A stretch of DNA of 64,000 bases from Fluviicola sp. (GTDB taxonomy: Bacteria > Bacteroidota > Bacteroidia > Flavobacteriales_D > Crocinitomicaceae): positions 33,246-97,245 of the forward strand of contig JARWZO010000006.1 of NCBI GenBank assembly GCA_029866325.1. The letters are read 5' to 3'. A program made the translations under genes and the position numbers. Shown one piece after another: positions 29,901 through 38,656 of the stretch (position 1 is its first letter; each line of letters opens with the position of its first letter). The notes under the pieces are model-generated. The model was not told the DNA's origin. It did no database searches and saw only the letters and a list, made by a program, of their open reading frames with translations.

Positions 29901-30730
29901 ATATAAACACGCTTCGGGTTGTAGCAACTTCTCATTCAATGTATACAGAAGTTTTACAAGGAAATGTGTTAAAGTTTCACTTTGATCAGATAAACCTCCC
30001 AGATAGTCTTTCCGATGAAGAAGGAAGTCAAGGATACGTAATTTACCAAATTAGTCCATATAACTCTCTTTTTGAAAACACGCGTATCAACAATAAAGCC
30101 CATATTTATTTTGATTTTAATCCACCAATCACGACCAACGGCGTTTTTAATACTGTTTCGGATAGTTATGTGGCAAATACTTTTGATACAGTAACATTGA
30201 GCTCATGCGATCAATACTTTTGGGGTGGCCAGAATTACACTGAATCAGGTATCTACACTCAAAATTTCGCAAATAATTATGGTTGCGACAGCACTTCTAC
30301 AATTCAATTGGAAGTTCAGATGAGTTCTTCATCGGAGTTAACCGTTGAGGCGATCGATAGTTTTACATTAAACAACCAATTGTATACTACTTCGGGACAA
30401 TATCAACAAATACTATTCAATGAGGTAGGTTGCGATAGTACAATCAATCTTAATCTAAATTTGAATTATACATCTACCACCTCACAGGAAAAAACAGCAT
30501 ACAACTGTTATCCAAATCCGGCAAATGACTATTTAGTAATAGAATTTTCACAAAAACCAATCTCTCAACAGATCAGTTTTACAACTCTAAGTGGTCAAGC
30601 AATCAAATTACAATCAACGTTTGAAAATAACCTGATTAAAGTTGATCTATCTGGATTACCACAAGGAATGTATCTAATGAAAATTATTATTGAATCAGAA
30701 GAACAAGTAATTCCAATCATGAAAATCTAA
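26903..30730 (+). CDS. T9SS-secreted delta-60 repeat protein with C-terminal sorting domain
   Basis: A 1275-residue exported protein. The signal peptide ends at NFFAQ (about residue 22). Residues 30-740 carry at least ten delta-60 repeats of the type DGKI-x3-GSF, RLxxNGxLDxTF. A SprB-like segment with paired cysteines follows at about 745-820 (GDSAGVNFVGVNGTEPYLYSW region), then a DUF11/DUF7619-like segment starting YDPNDKQVYP (about 945-1100). The last 75 residues are a type A T9SS sorting domain (CYPNPANDYL ... GLPQGMYLMKI). It should be exported across the outer membrane by the T9SS and probably held on the surface. Such proteins are usually adhesin- or matrix-like; no enzyme domain is visible. 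It lies between repeat copies R2 and R3. Confidence 0.9.
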   Translation: MKTSKSLTSLLFIFCSFNFFAQLGRVDSTFNVQDTSSFTRYFSGLPSNGNTKFHAHVYPDGSSLIAGGFTSYVDQIHNRIVKTDVNGNVDLSFNVGTGADSTITCMVVLENGKVFLAGQFSTFNGVNTNGSILLLANGAVDPLYLPSVWSSDLIIDACEQNGKLVLVGYQDATPGPAGNSFFRILQNGSIDNSFLGMEIPQGNLRHVSALPSGKIYLSGQFNQLGGIPSHGIARLLPNGELDMTFLADSASTYINSGLGYFVTSHTIDSDENIMVSVPTGLSKISRLFNNGDVDTSFTQPFSIGYLLYKLVAIESGKYLASGSNFVVQLNHDGSIDPTFDKFNGSSINSQIDVDLRPDGKILFARGAPFVLNEDGTLFGGYNTTTGANNLINAVQTLPDGKILIAGSFSSYNHQSINGIARLLPDGTLDPSFNPGKGFNYHEFTQATNSTVHDLEVQPDGKIILCGSFTQFNDQPRNRILRLHPNGELDTTFASSSIWAQSAIIEVKLQPNGQILFLAGGAMARVNNDGTDDNSFNGQVGVGQSIGEVVVLSSGKTIVGGSFNLFEGLSASNLGQLNLDGSVDNTFSTGAGFNSGVVHDIDEQTDGKLIITTTSTTYNGDTIGKLFRIFPNGDLDTTFQFEEPFPLTQCYKTLIMNSGKIITVGYRLGLQDSSYVLKINENGSVDTAFVSTPFEDYYNGQMILSADVQPNGRIILGGSFYYLNQQYTKNRLFALVGDTMSTSCQFFNGHFVSIENLICGDSAGVNFVGVNGTEPYLYSWDNGAYSLDDTLHLTENGGVHYVSIIDSNGCFFSTGFLINGPTTQTEFDVTSQLVGGNFRPGFNSTVTLNAYNDGCVPTSGQVTLILDTLLTFNSSTPAPDFISGDTLRWNFTDLTFDSTHFSALLQLATPTSAEFGDPIHLRLKIDPLSGDADTTNNVNDYHYTVINGYDPNDKQVYPIGECIPHYIKNEQELTYTVRFQNTGNAEAINIAIVDSLSDYLDINTLRVVATSHSMYTEVLQGNVLKFHFDQINLPDSLSDEEGSQGYVIYQISPYNSLFENTRINNKAHIYFDFNPPITTNGVFNTVSDSYVANTFDTVTLSSCDQYFWGGQNYTESGIYTQNFANNYGCDSTSTIQLEVQMSSSSELTVEAIDSFTLNNQLYTTSGQYQQILFNEVGCDSTINLNLNLNYTSTTSQEKTAYNCYPNPANDYLVIEFSQKPISQQISFTTLSGQAIKLQSTFENNLIKVDLSGLPQGMYLMKIIIESEEQVIPIMKI

Positions 30731-30732
30731 AT

Positions 30733-30803
30733 CCGGTTCGACCCCAAAAAGCTCATTCCTTCCCTCTCAAACCCAATAAAAAGACATTTTTGGTTCGATA
30801 ATC
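30733..30803 (+). repeat. Dispersed intergenic repeat copy R3, lacking its own hairpin
   Basis: Starts 3 nt after the stop of the T9SS gene with CCGGTTCGACCCCAAAAAGC and ends TTGGTTCGATAATCACAAGG. The CTGTCAGAAGGGTGAG tail and purine/pyrimidine hairpin of other copies are missing. The homology with R4 extends upstream into the gene's last about 45 coding bases. Confidence 0.7.
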
Positions 30804-30887
30804 ACAAGGTTTAGCAATTGAGATTTACTTTAAGCTACTGAGATATATAGGAATTTCAGATGTCTACAAGATTTATGCTACAAAACG

Positions 30888-30919
30888 AAAGGGGCGTCTA
30901 TTTTTAAGACAGCCCCTTT
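30888..30919. terminator. Bidirectional terminator between convergent genes
   Basis: The stem AAAGGGGC/GCCCCTTT is extended by GTCT/AGAC with one bulged A around a T/A loop. It lies between the T9SS gene (plus) and the Dyp-glycyl-radical fusion (minus). U-rich flanks suit the minus strand best. Confidence 0.7.
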
Positions 30920-30939
30920 CCTATGCACTATTGTCGAAA

Positions 30940-33900
30940 TTAATCCGGAATTGAAATCGGACGTCTTTTATGCTGTTCCTGAATCACGGGGAACATCGCT
31001 GTAAAATATCCTGTCCATCCACCGGTGCGAACGCGCAGTAAGTCATACGTTTCAGGATTGCTCATTGCATCTTCCATTGTTTCAGGATTTGCAACAGTTA
31101 TCGTTAGTATGTTCGAGCTGTTACCCTCTGCAAATTGCTTCAAAACTTTCACTAAATCTTTCTGAGGGAAATCCTCTCGAATATTAAAGTCAGTAGGCCC
31201 TCCATCTGTCAGTTTCTTTGTTCCATTACCTGCAAATCCGGCAAGTGCGTCTACGAATTTTGCTTCTTGATGATCTACCGGCAAATCCGAAGGACTTGGC
31301 ATGGAACTTAAATCCGACGCTATTGTTGTCCCTTTTCTTCTTCCGTCTGCACTAGCTCCATTCCAAGACCCCATTTCTACATGGTTCTCAAAAGTTCCTA
31401 CTCCAGGCTGAATTTGAATCCCAAACGGATATTCTTCTGAGCCAAAACTATCTGCCAAATCATTGAATCTTTTAACGGTTTGTGATAACGGTTCTGTAAA
31501 GGTTTGAACTGAAATATCAGCGATACCTTCAATTATCTTGTCCCCAAACGAATCAATATCAGCATTTCCCCGACCATAACGTGGCAACGACAACGCAACT
31601 TCACGGAGACGTTTGTATCTATCTTCTACAGCCTTTATTCTTACCTCTCCTGACAATGAACTCACAAAAGGTTCGTCCATGCTATAACCCCAATCACAAG
31701 AAAGACAATCAAGTAATTCAGGTAAAGAAGTAACCGCTGTTTTCTTATCATACACCATATAACGAATTGCGTATAACGAATTAATCGTTGAACTCAATGC
31801 GATGTAGCATGGTCCGTAAATGTTGTATTTCGCTCCACCGCTGTACATATCTTGTCCTTTGGCGATACAATCGTCAATTAATATTGATAGCAAAGGTGTC
31901 GGACAGAATTTTGTATTGGCACCATACCCCATCAATTGCCCGTTTATTCGTTTTCGGTTCAACCATTCGAAATGTTTGAAGTATAATTTTTGTAAATCTT
32001 CGTAGGTATGGATCTCAGACGCATGTTCAGATGTGAAAGAAACTACTTTTCCTCTAAAATAAGTCGATCCGGCAGACGAGTACGTCTTTCCCCTATTCAA
32101 TGCACATTCCAATGGTTCAAGTGTGCTAAATCCGCCTAATGAAAACCAGTTTTCTCCCGGAAATTGAGGTTCATAGCAACCATCACACGCGTAATTTCTC
32201 GCTGATTCAATTGTTACTTTTGAACTCCATTTCGGATTCTTCGATAAATCCTCACCTCCTACGTTATCACCACTCTGTTTTAAGCCGTCTATGAACAACT
32301 CATCATTCAAAAAAATCGGATGTGCCCCTCCTGATAAAACCGCTCTTGCAGCTTCTTCAAGAACTTCTTCAGGAACATCTTTACGCATTCTCAATGACAA
32401 ACATGGCGTATTTAATGGCAATCGCGAAGAACAGCGAATAAACATAGTGCTCAAATCGTTGTAACTTGATTTTCCGGTTTTCGGATCACATCCTCCAACC
32501 GTTAATTGCTGAACCCACTGATTGATCGAAGCTCCTTGCGGGTATGGTCCTGAAGATCCACCCATCGCTAAATTTCCAAATGGTTGATGGTCTTCCACAA
32601 AAATACGGTTCGACTGAACTTTCTCATCCAACTTAATACAGAAAGCGTCTAGAACCTCCTGAGCTCCTTCTTTAGTCAATACACCTGATGCAATATCAGC
32701 TTTATAGAATGGGAACAACACTTGATCCAATCGCCCTAAAGCCGTTGGCTCACCATTCAAGTGCAAACATGAATGATACGTAAAAATCAACTGGATAGCT
32801 TCCGTAAAAGTGGCCGGCTTACTGTGCGCAATATTGGTCATACGTTGCCCAATTTCTTTCAGGTTGTTCACTTCCCATTGCTGACCTTTCGACATGTTTT
32901 TGGACATATCAAAAGCAAGAGCAGCATATCTCAAAGCGTATTCGCTCACTCCTTTCAAGGTCAACAAACAGGACTCATAGAACTCCATCTTGTCCGTATA
33001 GCTTTTTTCCTTTGCCTCATCACGAACAGACTTGAAGTATTCCTTTTTGTTTGCTTGAAGTTTTTTCCTGTGTGTTTCAACTTTTTGAACAAGTCCGTCC
33101 AAGCCAAGTTCTACCAACTGGTCATAAGCCGGAATATTATGTCCTACACCGGATGCTTCACTTAAATCAGCAAGAAAACCATCCATTCGCTCCTTTTCAC
33201 TCAAATAAAGCATAACATAGCGCCCTTCACCCAACGAAAGGTTCGGCATAGCTCCAACTAAAATTTCTTCGGGCTGTATACGGAAACTATCAGCTCCATT
33301 TATCACTCGACCTTTTGTATGATCATTGGACGAATCAACCGGTAATTGTTTTCCGTCAAGAGTTAAAAATCGCTGTCCCCTGAAACCATATTCATCAGAA
33401 GCCAACTCATGCAATGTCAATCTTGTTGCCCAACCTTTTCTTATCATGATAGATGCTTCCATGATGTCGTTAGGTATCGTTTCTTTGGGATATTCTTTTT
33501 TAAATTTATCAACGTAAGAAGTAATATGTCCAAGCTCCTGCTGTTTTCTATCAATATACCAGTTGTCCTGCCAGCGACTAAATGAATTTTCCAACAAACT
33601 CAATATTCTGAACGACGGTGCATTTCTCTCTTTTCGCTCTTCGTTTGACAAAGTAGTCTGATTAAACAAATACTCCTTGTGATTGTAATGCATGATTTCA
33701 TTTTCGGACTTTGTATCGAAATGACGATCTAGACGTCCCCAATTCATACCTGGGAAACGCTTCCAGTTTAAATCCTTCTTACCCTCCCATTTTGATTCGA
33801 GGTACTCACCTGTGTGCAATTGAAGATCTTTTATACTAGGAATATAGTAGAAACCACCCAAATCAGATTTAACATTATCGAACAAACGATCGTTCATGAA

Positions 33901-34917
33901 TCCTTTGGAATTTCCAATTTGACTATCCATTATCGTTTCAAGGATTTGGAAATTTTTAGTGTATCCGGCAAAATAGATTCCGGCTTCATCTCCAATATTG
34001 CTCCCAGTCGCGGCCATATGTGGACATCCTGCAAATACGGAAGTCCCAAAAGGAAGTCCCAATCGCATTATAGGGGTTGTATTTCCCGCTTCGTCTTGTT
34101 TTCTAGCAGATTTAATGTGCGTTCTCGTATCGCGATCCGGTATAATCGTATCATTTGTTTTACGTCCAATGATATCTTCTATTTGATCTTCGCTCATTGA
34201 ATGGATTTGACCCCAATTGATATTAAATCGCTGTGCCAACACATAAGATCCACCAAAATGTTCAATATCTTCGCTTCCGATGAGACAATGTTTTGCAATA
34301 GAAACAGGATCTGTTGGGTTGTTTAAGTTTTCGCTGAAGCGCGAACCCAAAACTTTCCCCCCTTTCCCTGATGGATTTAATGATTTCGACGCAGCTTCTT
34401 GACTTTTCTTCTTTTCGACTCGTGCGCCAAGTGCCTCTACAATGTATTTTTCAACTGCCTGACATGCTTCCATTTTATCACTTTTGATATGGAACCACAA
34501 ATCGGCTCTATTTCCTTTAAACGATTTACTTGAGCGTTCAATTACTGTTGACGAATTGCCATCCTTTGTTGGAAATTTAAAAGTCATTCCTTTTGGAATA
34601 CTCAGATTCTCATCCGCGCAAATACCTTTCCAATACGCTACACCGACACCTAAAATGGCTGTAGTTGAACAATCTTTAAGTGATTTTGTCGTGTGAATAT
34701 GTGTTCTGATTTCACGTTTTAAATTGGACAATTCTTTTCTTGATAGTCCTTTATCATCGAGCCAAATGCTTAAAAAGATAGCATTCGCAGCTGGATAGAT
34801 GAGTCCACGCTGCATGTGTTCCCAAACCTCAACATCTCTTGAATTTCGGTCTTTACTCAACGTATTCGTGTCAATTGCCAAGTGCGGAGTTGCCGCTTTG
34901 TCTGTTTGCTTTTTCAT
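30940..34917 (-). CDS. Fusion of Dyp-type haem peroxidase and glycyl-radical enzyme (PFL-like)
   Basis: A 1325-residue protein of two domains normally found separately. Residues 1-360 resemble Dyp-type peroxidases: H267 (THIKSARK, proximal haem ligand) and R285 (IMRLGLPFG) are conserved, but the GxxDG motif reads FSEN, with E196 in place of the catalytic Asp. From about 430 to the end it is a glycyl-radical enzyme of the PFL/dehydratase type: the active-site C914 sits in GCYEP with E916, and the radical glycine is probably G1300 in RTGGWTGYF, matching R-V-x-G-Y. No glycyl-radical-activating radical-SAM enzyme is visible in the window. The gene starts 16 nt after the 5'-nucleotidase stop, so it is the last gene of that operon. 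Function and substrate are unknown. No signal peptide is seen, so it should be cytoplasmic. Confidence 0.88.
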   Translation of the reverse strand: MKKQTDKAATPHLAIDTNTLSKDRNSRDVEVWEHMQRGLIYPAANAIFLSIWLDDKGLSRKELSNLKREIRTHIHTTKSLKDCSTTAILGVGVAYWKGICADENLSIPKGMTFKFPTKDGNSSTVIERSSKSFKGNRADLWFHIKSDKMEACQAVEKYIVEALGARVEKKKSQEAASKSLNPSGKGGKVLGSRFSENLNNPTDPVSIAKHCLIGSEDIEHFGGSYVLAQRFNINWGQIHSMSEDQIEDIIGRKTNDTIIPDRDTRTHIKSARKQDEAGNTTPIMRLGLPFGTSVFAGCPHMAATGSNIGDEAGIYFAGYTKNFQILETIMDSQIGNSKGFMNDRLFDNVKSDLGGFYYIPSIKDLQLHTGEYLESKWEGKKDLNWKRFPGMNWGRLDRHFDTKSENEIMHYNHKEYLFNQTTLSNEERKERNAPSFRILSLLENSFSRWQDNWYIDRKQQELGHITSYVDKFKKEYPKETIPNDIMEASIMIRKGWATRLTLHELASDEYGFRGQRFLTLDGKQLPVDSSNDHTKGRVINGADSFRIQPEEILVGAMPNLSLGEGRYVMLYLSEKERMDGFLADLSEASGVGHNIPAYDQLVELGLDGLVQKVETHRKKLQANKKEYFKSVRDEAKEKSYTDKMEFYESCLLTLKGVSEYALRYAALAFDMSKNMSKGQQWEVNNLKEIGQRMTNIAHSKPATFTEAIQLIFTYHSCLHLNGEPTALGRLDQVLFPFYKADIASGVLTKEGAQEVLDAFCIKLDEKVQSNRIFVEDHQPFGNLAMGGSSGPYPQGASINQWVQQLTVGGCDPKTGKSSYNDLSTMFIRCSSRLPLNTPCLSLRMRKDVPEEVLEEAARAVLSGGAHPIFLNDELFIDGLKQSGDNVGGEDLSKNPKWSSKVTIESARNYACDGCYEPQFPGENWFSLGGFSTLEPLECALNRGKTYSSAGSTYFRGKVVSFTSEHASEIHTYEDLQKLYFKHFEWLNRKRINGQLMGYGANTKFCPTPLLSILIDDCIAKGQDMYSGGAKYNIYGPCYIALSSTINSLYAIRYMVYDKKTAVTSLPELLDCLSCDWGYSMDEPFVSSLSGEVRIKAVEDRYKRLREVALSLPRYGRGNADIDSFGDKIIEGIADISVQTFTEPLSQTVKRFNDLADSFGSEEYPFGIQIQPGVGTFENHVEMGSWNGASADGRRKGTTIASDLSSMPSPSDLPVDHQEAKFVDALAGFAGNGTKKLTDGGPTDFNIREDFPQKDLVKVLKQFAEGNSSNILTITVANPETMEDAMSNPETYDLLRVRTGGWTGYFTAMFPVIQEQHKRRPISIPD

Positions 34918-34933
34918 TTTTATAGTGATTGGT

Positions 34934-36400
34934 TTATTTCTCAGGGAATTCTTTCTTAAATTGATTGATTACAATTCGAAAAAATGGTTTTGATGCTACT
35001 CCCGCATCTTTTACCTGTCCGTTAGCATAGGTCAGCATCTCCAGGTTGGTATCGCCATTTTTTACCAAGTAACTGGAAATAGCAATGGTGTACTCTTTAT
35101 TTGGGTCAATTGCCTCTCCTTTAATAGTCCATGCATTTTTTTTCCCCTTGATGTTAGCATACTGAAGGAAAGATCCTTTTCCGACATTGTCAGCACCATT
35201 GTTCAACGCACTAATCAAGGTAGAACCTTTCATGGTTACAAGAGAAACATTTCCACCGAAAGGAGAAATTTTTAAAATGTCATATTCCGTAATAACTCCG
35301 ACTTGCAGTTTGTCATCAATTCGAATAGAGCCTCCATTCATTAAAGCAGCATCAGCTTCCGGAAATGCAGACAGGAATCCTCTTGCAATCAAGTCTGTCA
35401 ACTCAGTTGAACGGCTTCTAACAGAAGCTTCAGTTCCATCTAAAATTCGATCAGAGAGACAGATGATACTATCCGGATAATATCCTTGCTCTTTGAACGA
35501 TGCAAATGCAATAGCTGTCCATTTTTGAACTACTTTCTCAATTCGTTCATCCATTTTGATAGTTTCGTCAATGAATACAAGTTCAGAATTGATTGTAAGT
35601 TTCTTTGTATTCTTGTTGAATGTCAATTGGTGAATAAAAGCAGTTTTAGCGTTCGCATCCGCTTTTGTAATTGGCGTAAAATGATCACCTCTAAGTAAAT
35701 CATAATTTTCGTGCTCGTGCCCTCCCATGATCATATCAATTTCCGGAATTTCTGCTGCCATGGATACATCATCTTCAATGCTTTGATGCGTAATTGCAAT
35801 AATAATGTCAACGTTTTCTGCCTTCAATTTCTTAACGGCGTCTTTTGCTGCCTGTAAAGGATTGCTAATCGTTGCATATGATGTTTTAAAGCCGTCTAAT
35901 GTAACTCCGAGAACGCCGATAGAAACTCCTTGAACTTCAAATTTGAAACACGGTCTCGTATTTGGAAATGGATTTCCATTTCTATCTAACACGTTGTCTG
36001 AAATAACGGTAAACTTCATTTCCTGCAAACGCTTTCTCAATTGCTCTTCCTTCAAATCAAACTCATGATTTCCCAATACGAAATAATCCCATTTCATCTC
36101 ATTTAGGACATCAACCATTTGTTTTCCAGCCAAAGTTTCGCCTTGATAGTTCGCTGTTCCAATTGCAGATGGGCTTAACATGTCACCTGCCAGAACCGAA
36201 AAAGTATTTGGATTTGCGGTTTTCAAACTATCAATAACTGTTTGAACGCGAGCCAAGCCTCCTAATTTACCTCCACTAACCGGCGCCATTTCATACACGT
36301 CATTAACTTGGAGAAACGTAATATTTACGTTTTGCGCACAACTGGAATTGAGTATAATAATAGAGAATGTTACTCCGAAATAGTTTAATATTCTTTTCAT
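34934..36400 (-). CDS. 5'-nucleotidase/UshA-family metallophosphatase, lipoprotein
   Basis: A 488-residue bimetallic phosphoesterase with a C-terminal nucleotidase domain. Metal-binding segments are VNDVYEM, AGDMLSPS, LGNHEFDL, ITHQSIEDD and GGHEHENYD. The C-terminal domain carries NGGSIR and ISPFGGNV, which form the nucleotide site. The N-terminus ends in a lipobox (LNSSC, lipidated C21), so it is a lipoprotein outside the cytoplasm. It follows two secreted nucleases and would release nucleoside and phosphate from the nucleotides they make. A 17-nt gap precedes it. Confidence 0.92.
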   Translation of the reverse strand: MKRILNYFGVTFSIIILNSSCAQNVNITFLQVNDVYEMAPVSGGKLGGLARVQTVIDSLKTANPNTFSVLAGDMLSPSAIGTANYQGETLAGKQMVDVLNEMKWDYFVLGNHEFDLKEEQLRKRLQEMKFTVISDNVLDRNGNPFPNTRPCFKFEVQGVSIGVLGVTLDGFKTSYATISNPLQAAKDAVKKLKAENVDIIIAITHQSIEDDVSMAAEIPEIDMIMGGHEHENYDLLRGDHFTPITKADANAKTAFIHQLTFNKNTKKLTINSELVFIDETIKMDERIEKVVQKWTAIAFASFKEQGYYPDSIICLSDRILDGTEASVRSRSTELTDLIARGFLSAFPEADAALMNGGSIRIDDKLQVGVITEYDILKISPFGGNVSLVTMKGSTLISALNNGADNVGKGSFLQYANIKGKKNAWTIKGEAIDPNKEYTIAISSYLVKNGDTNLEMLTYANGQVKDAGVASKPFFRIVINQFKKEFPEK

Positions 36401-36417
36401 TTTTTTGTTTTAATTGT

Positions 36418-37419
36418 TTACCATTGATTAAATACAGCCTTTTTCTGTTCTGCTGTCAACCCTTCATTTTTAACAATTTCAAGTGCTTTTTTCGCATCAG
36501 GCAATTTTGTTAGAAAAGTAAGATGGGTTACTTTTTCAATTTGATCCACAGAAGTAAGGAAATCGGATACGACCTTCTCTTTCGAGTCAATGATATTCGG
36601 AAAAAGGAACGCTATACATTCAATACCCGTTTCAGAATTCGGGTTTTCGCGAATGACAATTTTATATACTGCGTCAGGAATAGCGGACATTACTTCACCG
36701 GATTGCCCTAACCACATTGAAGGATTCTTTTTAAAGAATGCGGGGCCTGAAATAACCCATACACTTCCGTATTTATCTGCCCAGTCTGTACAATTTTGCT
36801 CCAACGTTTTCCATATCCCATTGTTTTGCAACTGTAATTGAGGAACTGCATTCAATACCGTATGGGTATTGTAACCTGCATCTTCACCCATTCTGTCCGC
36901 AGCATTTTTCGGGCACATATGTCCTCTTACAAAACGTGAATTACTATTAACTATTTTCATTTCACTTGTACCCGAAACCGCGTAAGTATCATCATTTGGT
37001 GCCATCTTTTTACCGTACAAAATATCGTCGGTCATCCAAGGGGAAGGTCGTTTGTAATTCGGCATTGTACCTTCAAAATGTTTAATTTCAAATGCCACCC
37101 ATTCAGGCACACCTAAGAAATCAGGTTTTCCGTCTCCGTTGTCATCGTCTTCTGTATCGAAGCAAGTCGTGTAGGCTGCGAAATTGAAAATCAGATCATC
37201 TGTTTTTCCGATTCCCCATTTCGTATGATTGTAATCATTATTAAGAACAATCTTTCGGTATTTATTACTTGGTGGAGCTCCGGGCACACGGTCAACCGTT
37301 TCAGTTTTGGTATTCTCACTTTTCTGCGTAGATTCTTCACCTGATGAAGCGTTAATGGAAAAGTAGGTCACACCTGCAACAACAGGTATGGCAATAAGGG
37401 AGGGAATAGTGTACTTCAT
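36418..37419 (-). CDS. DNA/RNA non-specific endonuclease (betabetaalpha-metal), secreted
   Basis: A 333-residue endonuclease of the NUC1/EndA family. The catalytic motif reads FVRGHMCP (equivalent to DRGH), followed by an Asn-containing N-A-A-D-R helix that binds the metal. The start at 37419 (MKYTIPSL) gives a hydrophobic leader and lies 4 nt after the S1/P1 nuclease stop; the longer reading from 37584 overlaps that gene and has no leader. Middle gene of a nucleic-acid-degrading operon. Confidence 0.9.
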   Translation of the reverse strand: MKYTIPSLIAIPVVAGVTYFSINASSGEESTQKSENTKTETVDRVPGAPPSNKYRKIVLNNDYNHTKWGIGKTDDLIFNFAAYTTCFDTEDDDNGDGKPDFLGVPEWVAFEIKHFEGTMPNYKRPSPWMTDDILYGKKMAPNDDTYAVSGTSEMKIVNSNSRFVRGHMCPKNAADRMGEDAGYNTHTVLNAVPQLQLQNNGIWKTLEQNCTDWADKYGSVWVISGPAFFKKNPSMWLGQSGEVMSAIPDAVYKIVIRENPNSETGIECIAFLFPNIIDSKEKVVSDFLTSVDQIEKVTHLTFLTKLPDAKKALEIVKNEGLTAEQKKAVFNQW

Positions 37420-37423
37420 CGGT

Positions 37424-38278
37424 TTATTTATAAATAGAATTGAAAATTTGTGCCGCTCTGTATCCTCCTGCTCCCAAACGCGCTTCCACAACAGTAACAT
37501 AATCGTGCTGGTACTGGTAAGATAATGAAGGAAGTCCTGTTGATTTGTCAGTCGACGTATATAAAGTCGCATAAATGGAATCACGGTACTCCACCGATTC
37601 CATTGCCCATTCTGTTAATTTGTCTTCTTCCCATTCTTGTTTGTGAGAGAATTGATGTTTATTCACAAACTCCGCGAATTCTGTAAAACTCAATTGTTCT
37701 TGCTGAATAATAGCTTCATCCCAAACAGAGTGCAGGTTTGTACGTTCATTAAAAAACAACACAGAAATGCTATTCCCCCCGAAATCGCCATCTTTTCCGA
37801 CATGCATTGGCTGATGGACATCCCCAATAAAATGCACCAAAAATGCAATTGCCGTGGCTTGTGTCGATCCTCCAAGAGGTGTTACACCGTTTTTCTTCAT
37901 TAAAGCTTCCATCTTAGCGATGGCAGTTTTATCACCTCTAAGAATACTTTGCATGAATTCAATTGCCTCAAGAACGTTATCAATTGTGTCAGTGGATTTC
38001 GAAGCTTTTAACACTTCTTCGGCTGTTTGACCTGGATTGATCGTAACATGGTGCCAATCTTTCGCAAAGTCCCAGTTCTTTTCAGATCGAATAAAATCGG
38101 GCCATGTAGCCACCTGAGTTAGAAATTCGTCGCCGAGAATAGAATCAATTTGACGTTTTGCCTTTTTACTGAGATTGTCATAACAAATTTGAGCCGTAAT
38201 TCGGTGTCCATTTTGACCCCAACCAAAACAGATTTGCGTGCAAAGCAACAACGCCATCGAGAGCATAGTCTTTTTCAT
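37424..38278 (-). CDS. S1/P1-type zinc nuclease, secreted
   Basis: A 284-residue zinc-dependent single-strand nuclease/3'-nucleotidase. The signal peptide ends at CFG, exposing W20 (WGQNGH), whose N-terminal Trp binds zinc in this family. Further zinc ligands appear in WHHVTI, VHFIGDVHQPMH and VWDEAI. It is the first gene of the operon with the endonuclease and 5'-nucleotidase. The promoter lies at 38421-38452. Confidence 0.92.
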   Translation of the reverse strand: MKKTMLSMALLLCTQICFGWGQNGHRITAQICYDNLSKKAKRQIDSILGDEFLTQVATWPDFIRSEKNWDFAKDWHHVTINPGQTAEEVLKASKSTDTIDNVLEAIEFMQSILRGDKTAIAKMEALMKKNGVTPLGGSTQATAIAFLVHFIGDVHQPMHVGKDGDFGGNSISVLFFNERTNLHSVWDEAIIQQEQLSFTEFAEFVNKHQFSHKQEWEEDKLTEWAMESVEYRDSIYATLYTSTDKSTGLPSLSYQYQHDYVTVVEARLGAGGYRAAQIFNSIYK

Positions 38279-38420
38279 ATGAATAGTATTTTGACTCTTA
38301 AAATCAAGAGTCGATTTACGTTTAAGTTCCTCGAAAATAGTAATAATTGATTCGTTTACAAGTAAAAAAACTAAATCGATTTAATTTCTAAACAAATTGG
38401 TTTTGTTACCGCAATTTGCT

Positions 38421-38452
38421 CAAATCTAAAGTTGTATGTTTTTGAAATCAAA
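38421..38452 (-). promoter_or_regulatory. Bacteroidota promoter of the nuclease operon
   Basis: On the minus strand TTTG, 20 nt, then TAGATTTG, matching the TTTG/TAnnTTTG consensus at both boxes. It lies 143 nt before the S1/P1 nuclease ATG, leaving a long leader that includes the imperfect inverted repeat GACTCTTgattttAAGAGTC at about 38293-38312, close to the start codon. Confidence 0.55.
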
Positions 38453-38604
38453 CCTCAGAAGCATGTTCAAACATCACTGGTTCCCAAAATCTATCATGCC
38501 TCGCAGTTCATTTTAAATTGAGATCTGCTTTGAGTTACAGAGATGTAGAAGTCCAGCGATTCGTTGTTATAGCTTGCTGCAAAAGCAACCGACTTTAAAT
38601 TGGG

Positions 38605-38654
38605 GAATTGTTACTGAATCAGAAGAACAAGTAATTCCAATTATGAAAATCTAA
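38605..38654 (+). pseudogene. Orphan 3' tail of a T9SS-type gene
   Basis: About 50 bp ending in a TAA stop match, with two or three changes, the last coding bases of the 26903-30730 gene (residues TESEEQVIPIMKI). Repeat R4 starts 3 nt later, exactly as R3 does after the intact gene. No upstream part of the gene is present, so this is a fragment left by deletion, or was carried with the repeat. Confidence 0.7.
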
Positions 38655-38656
38655 TT

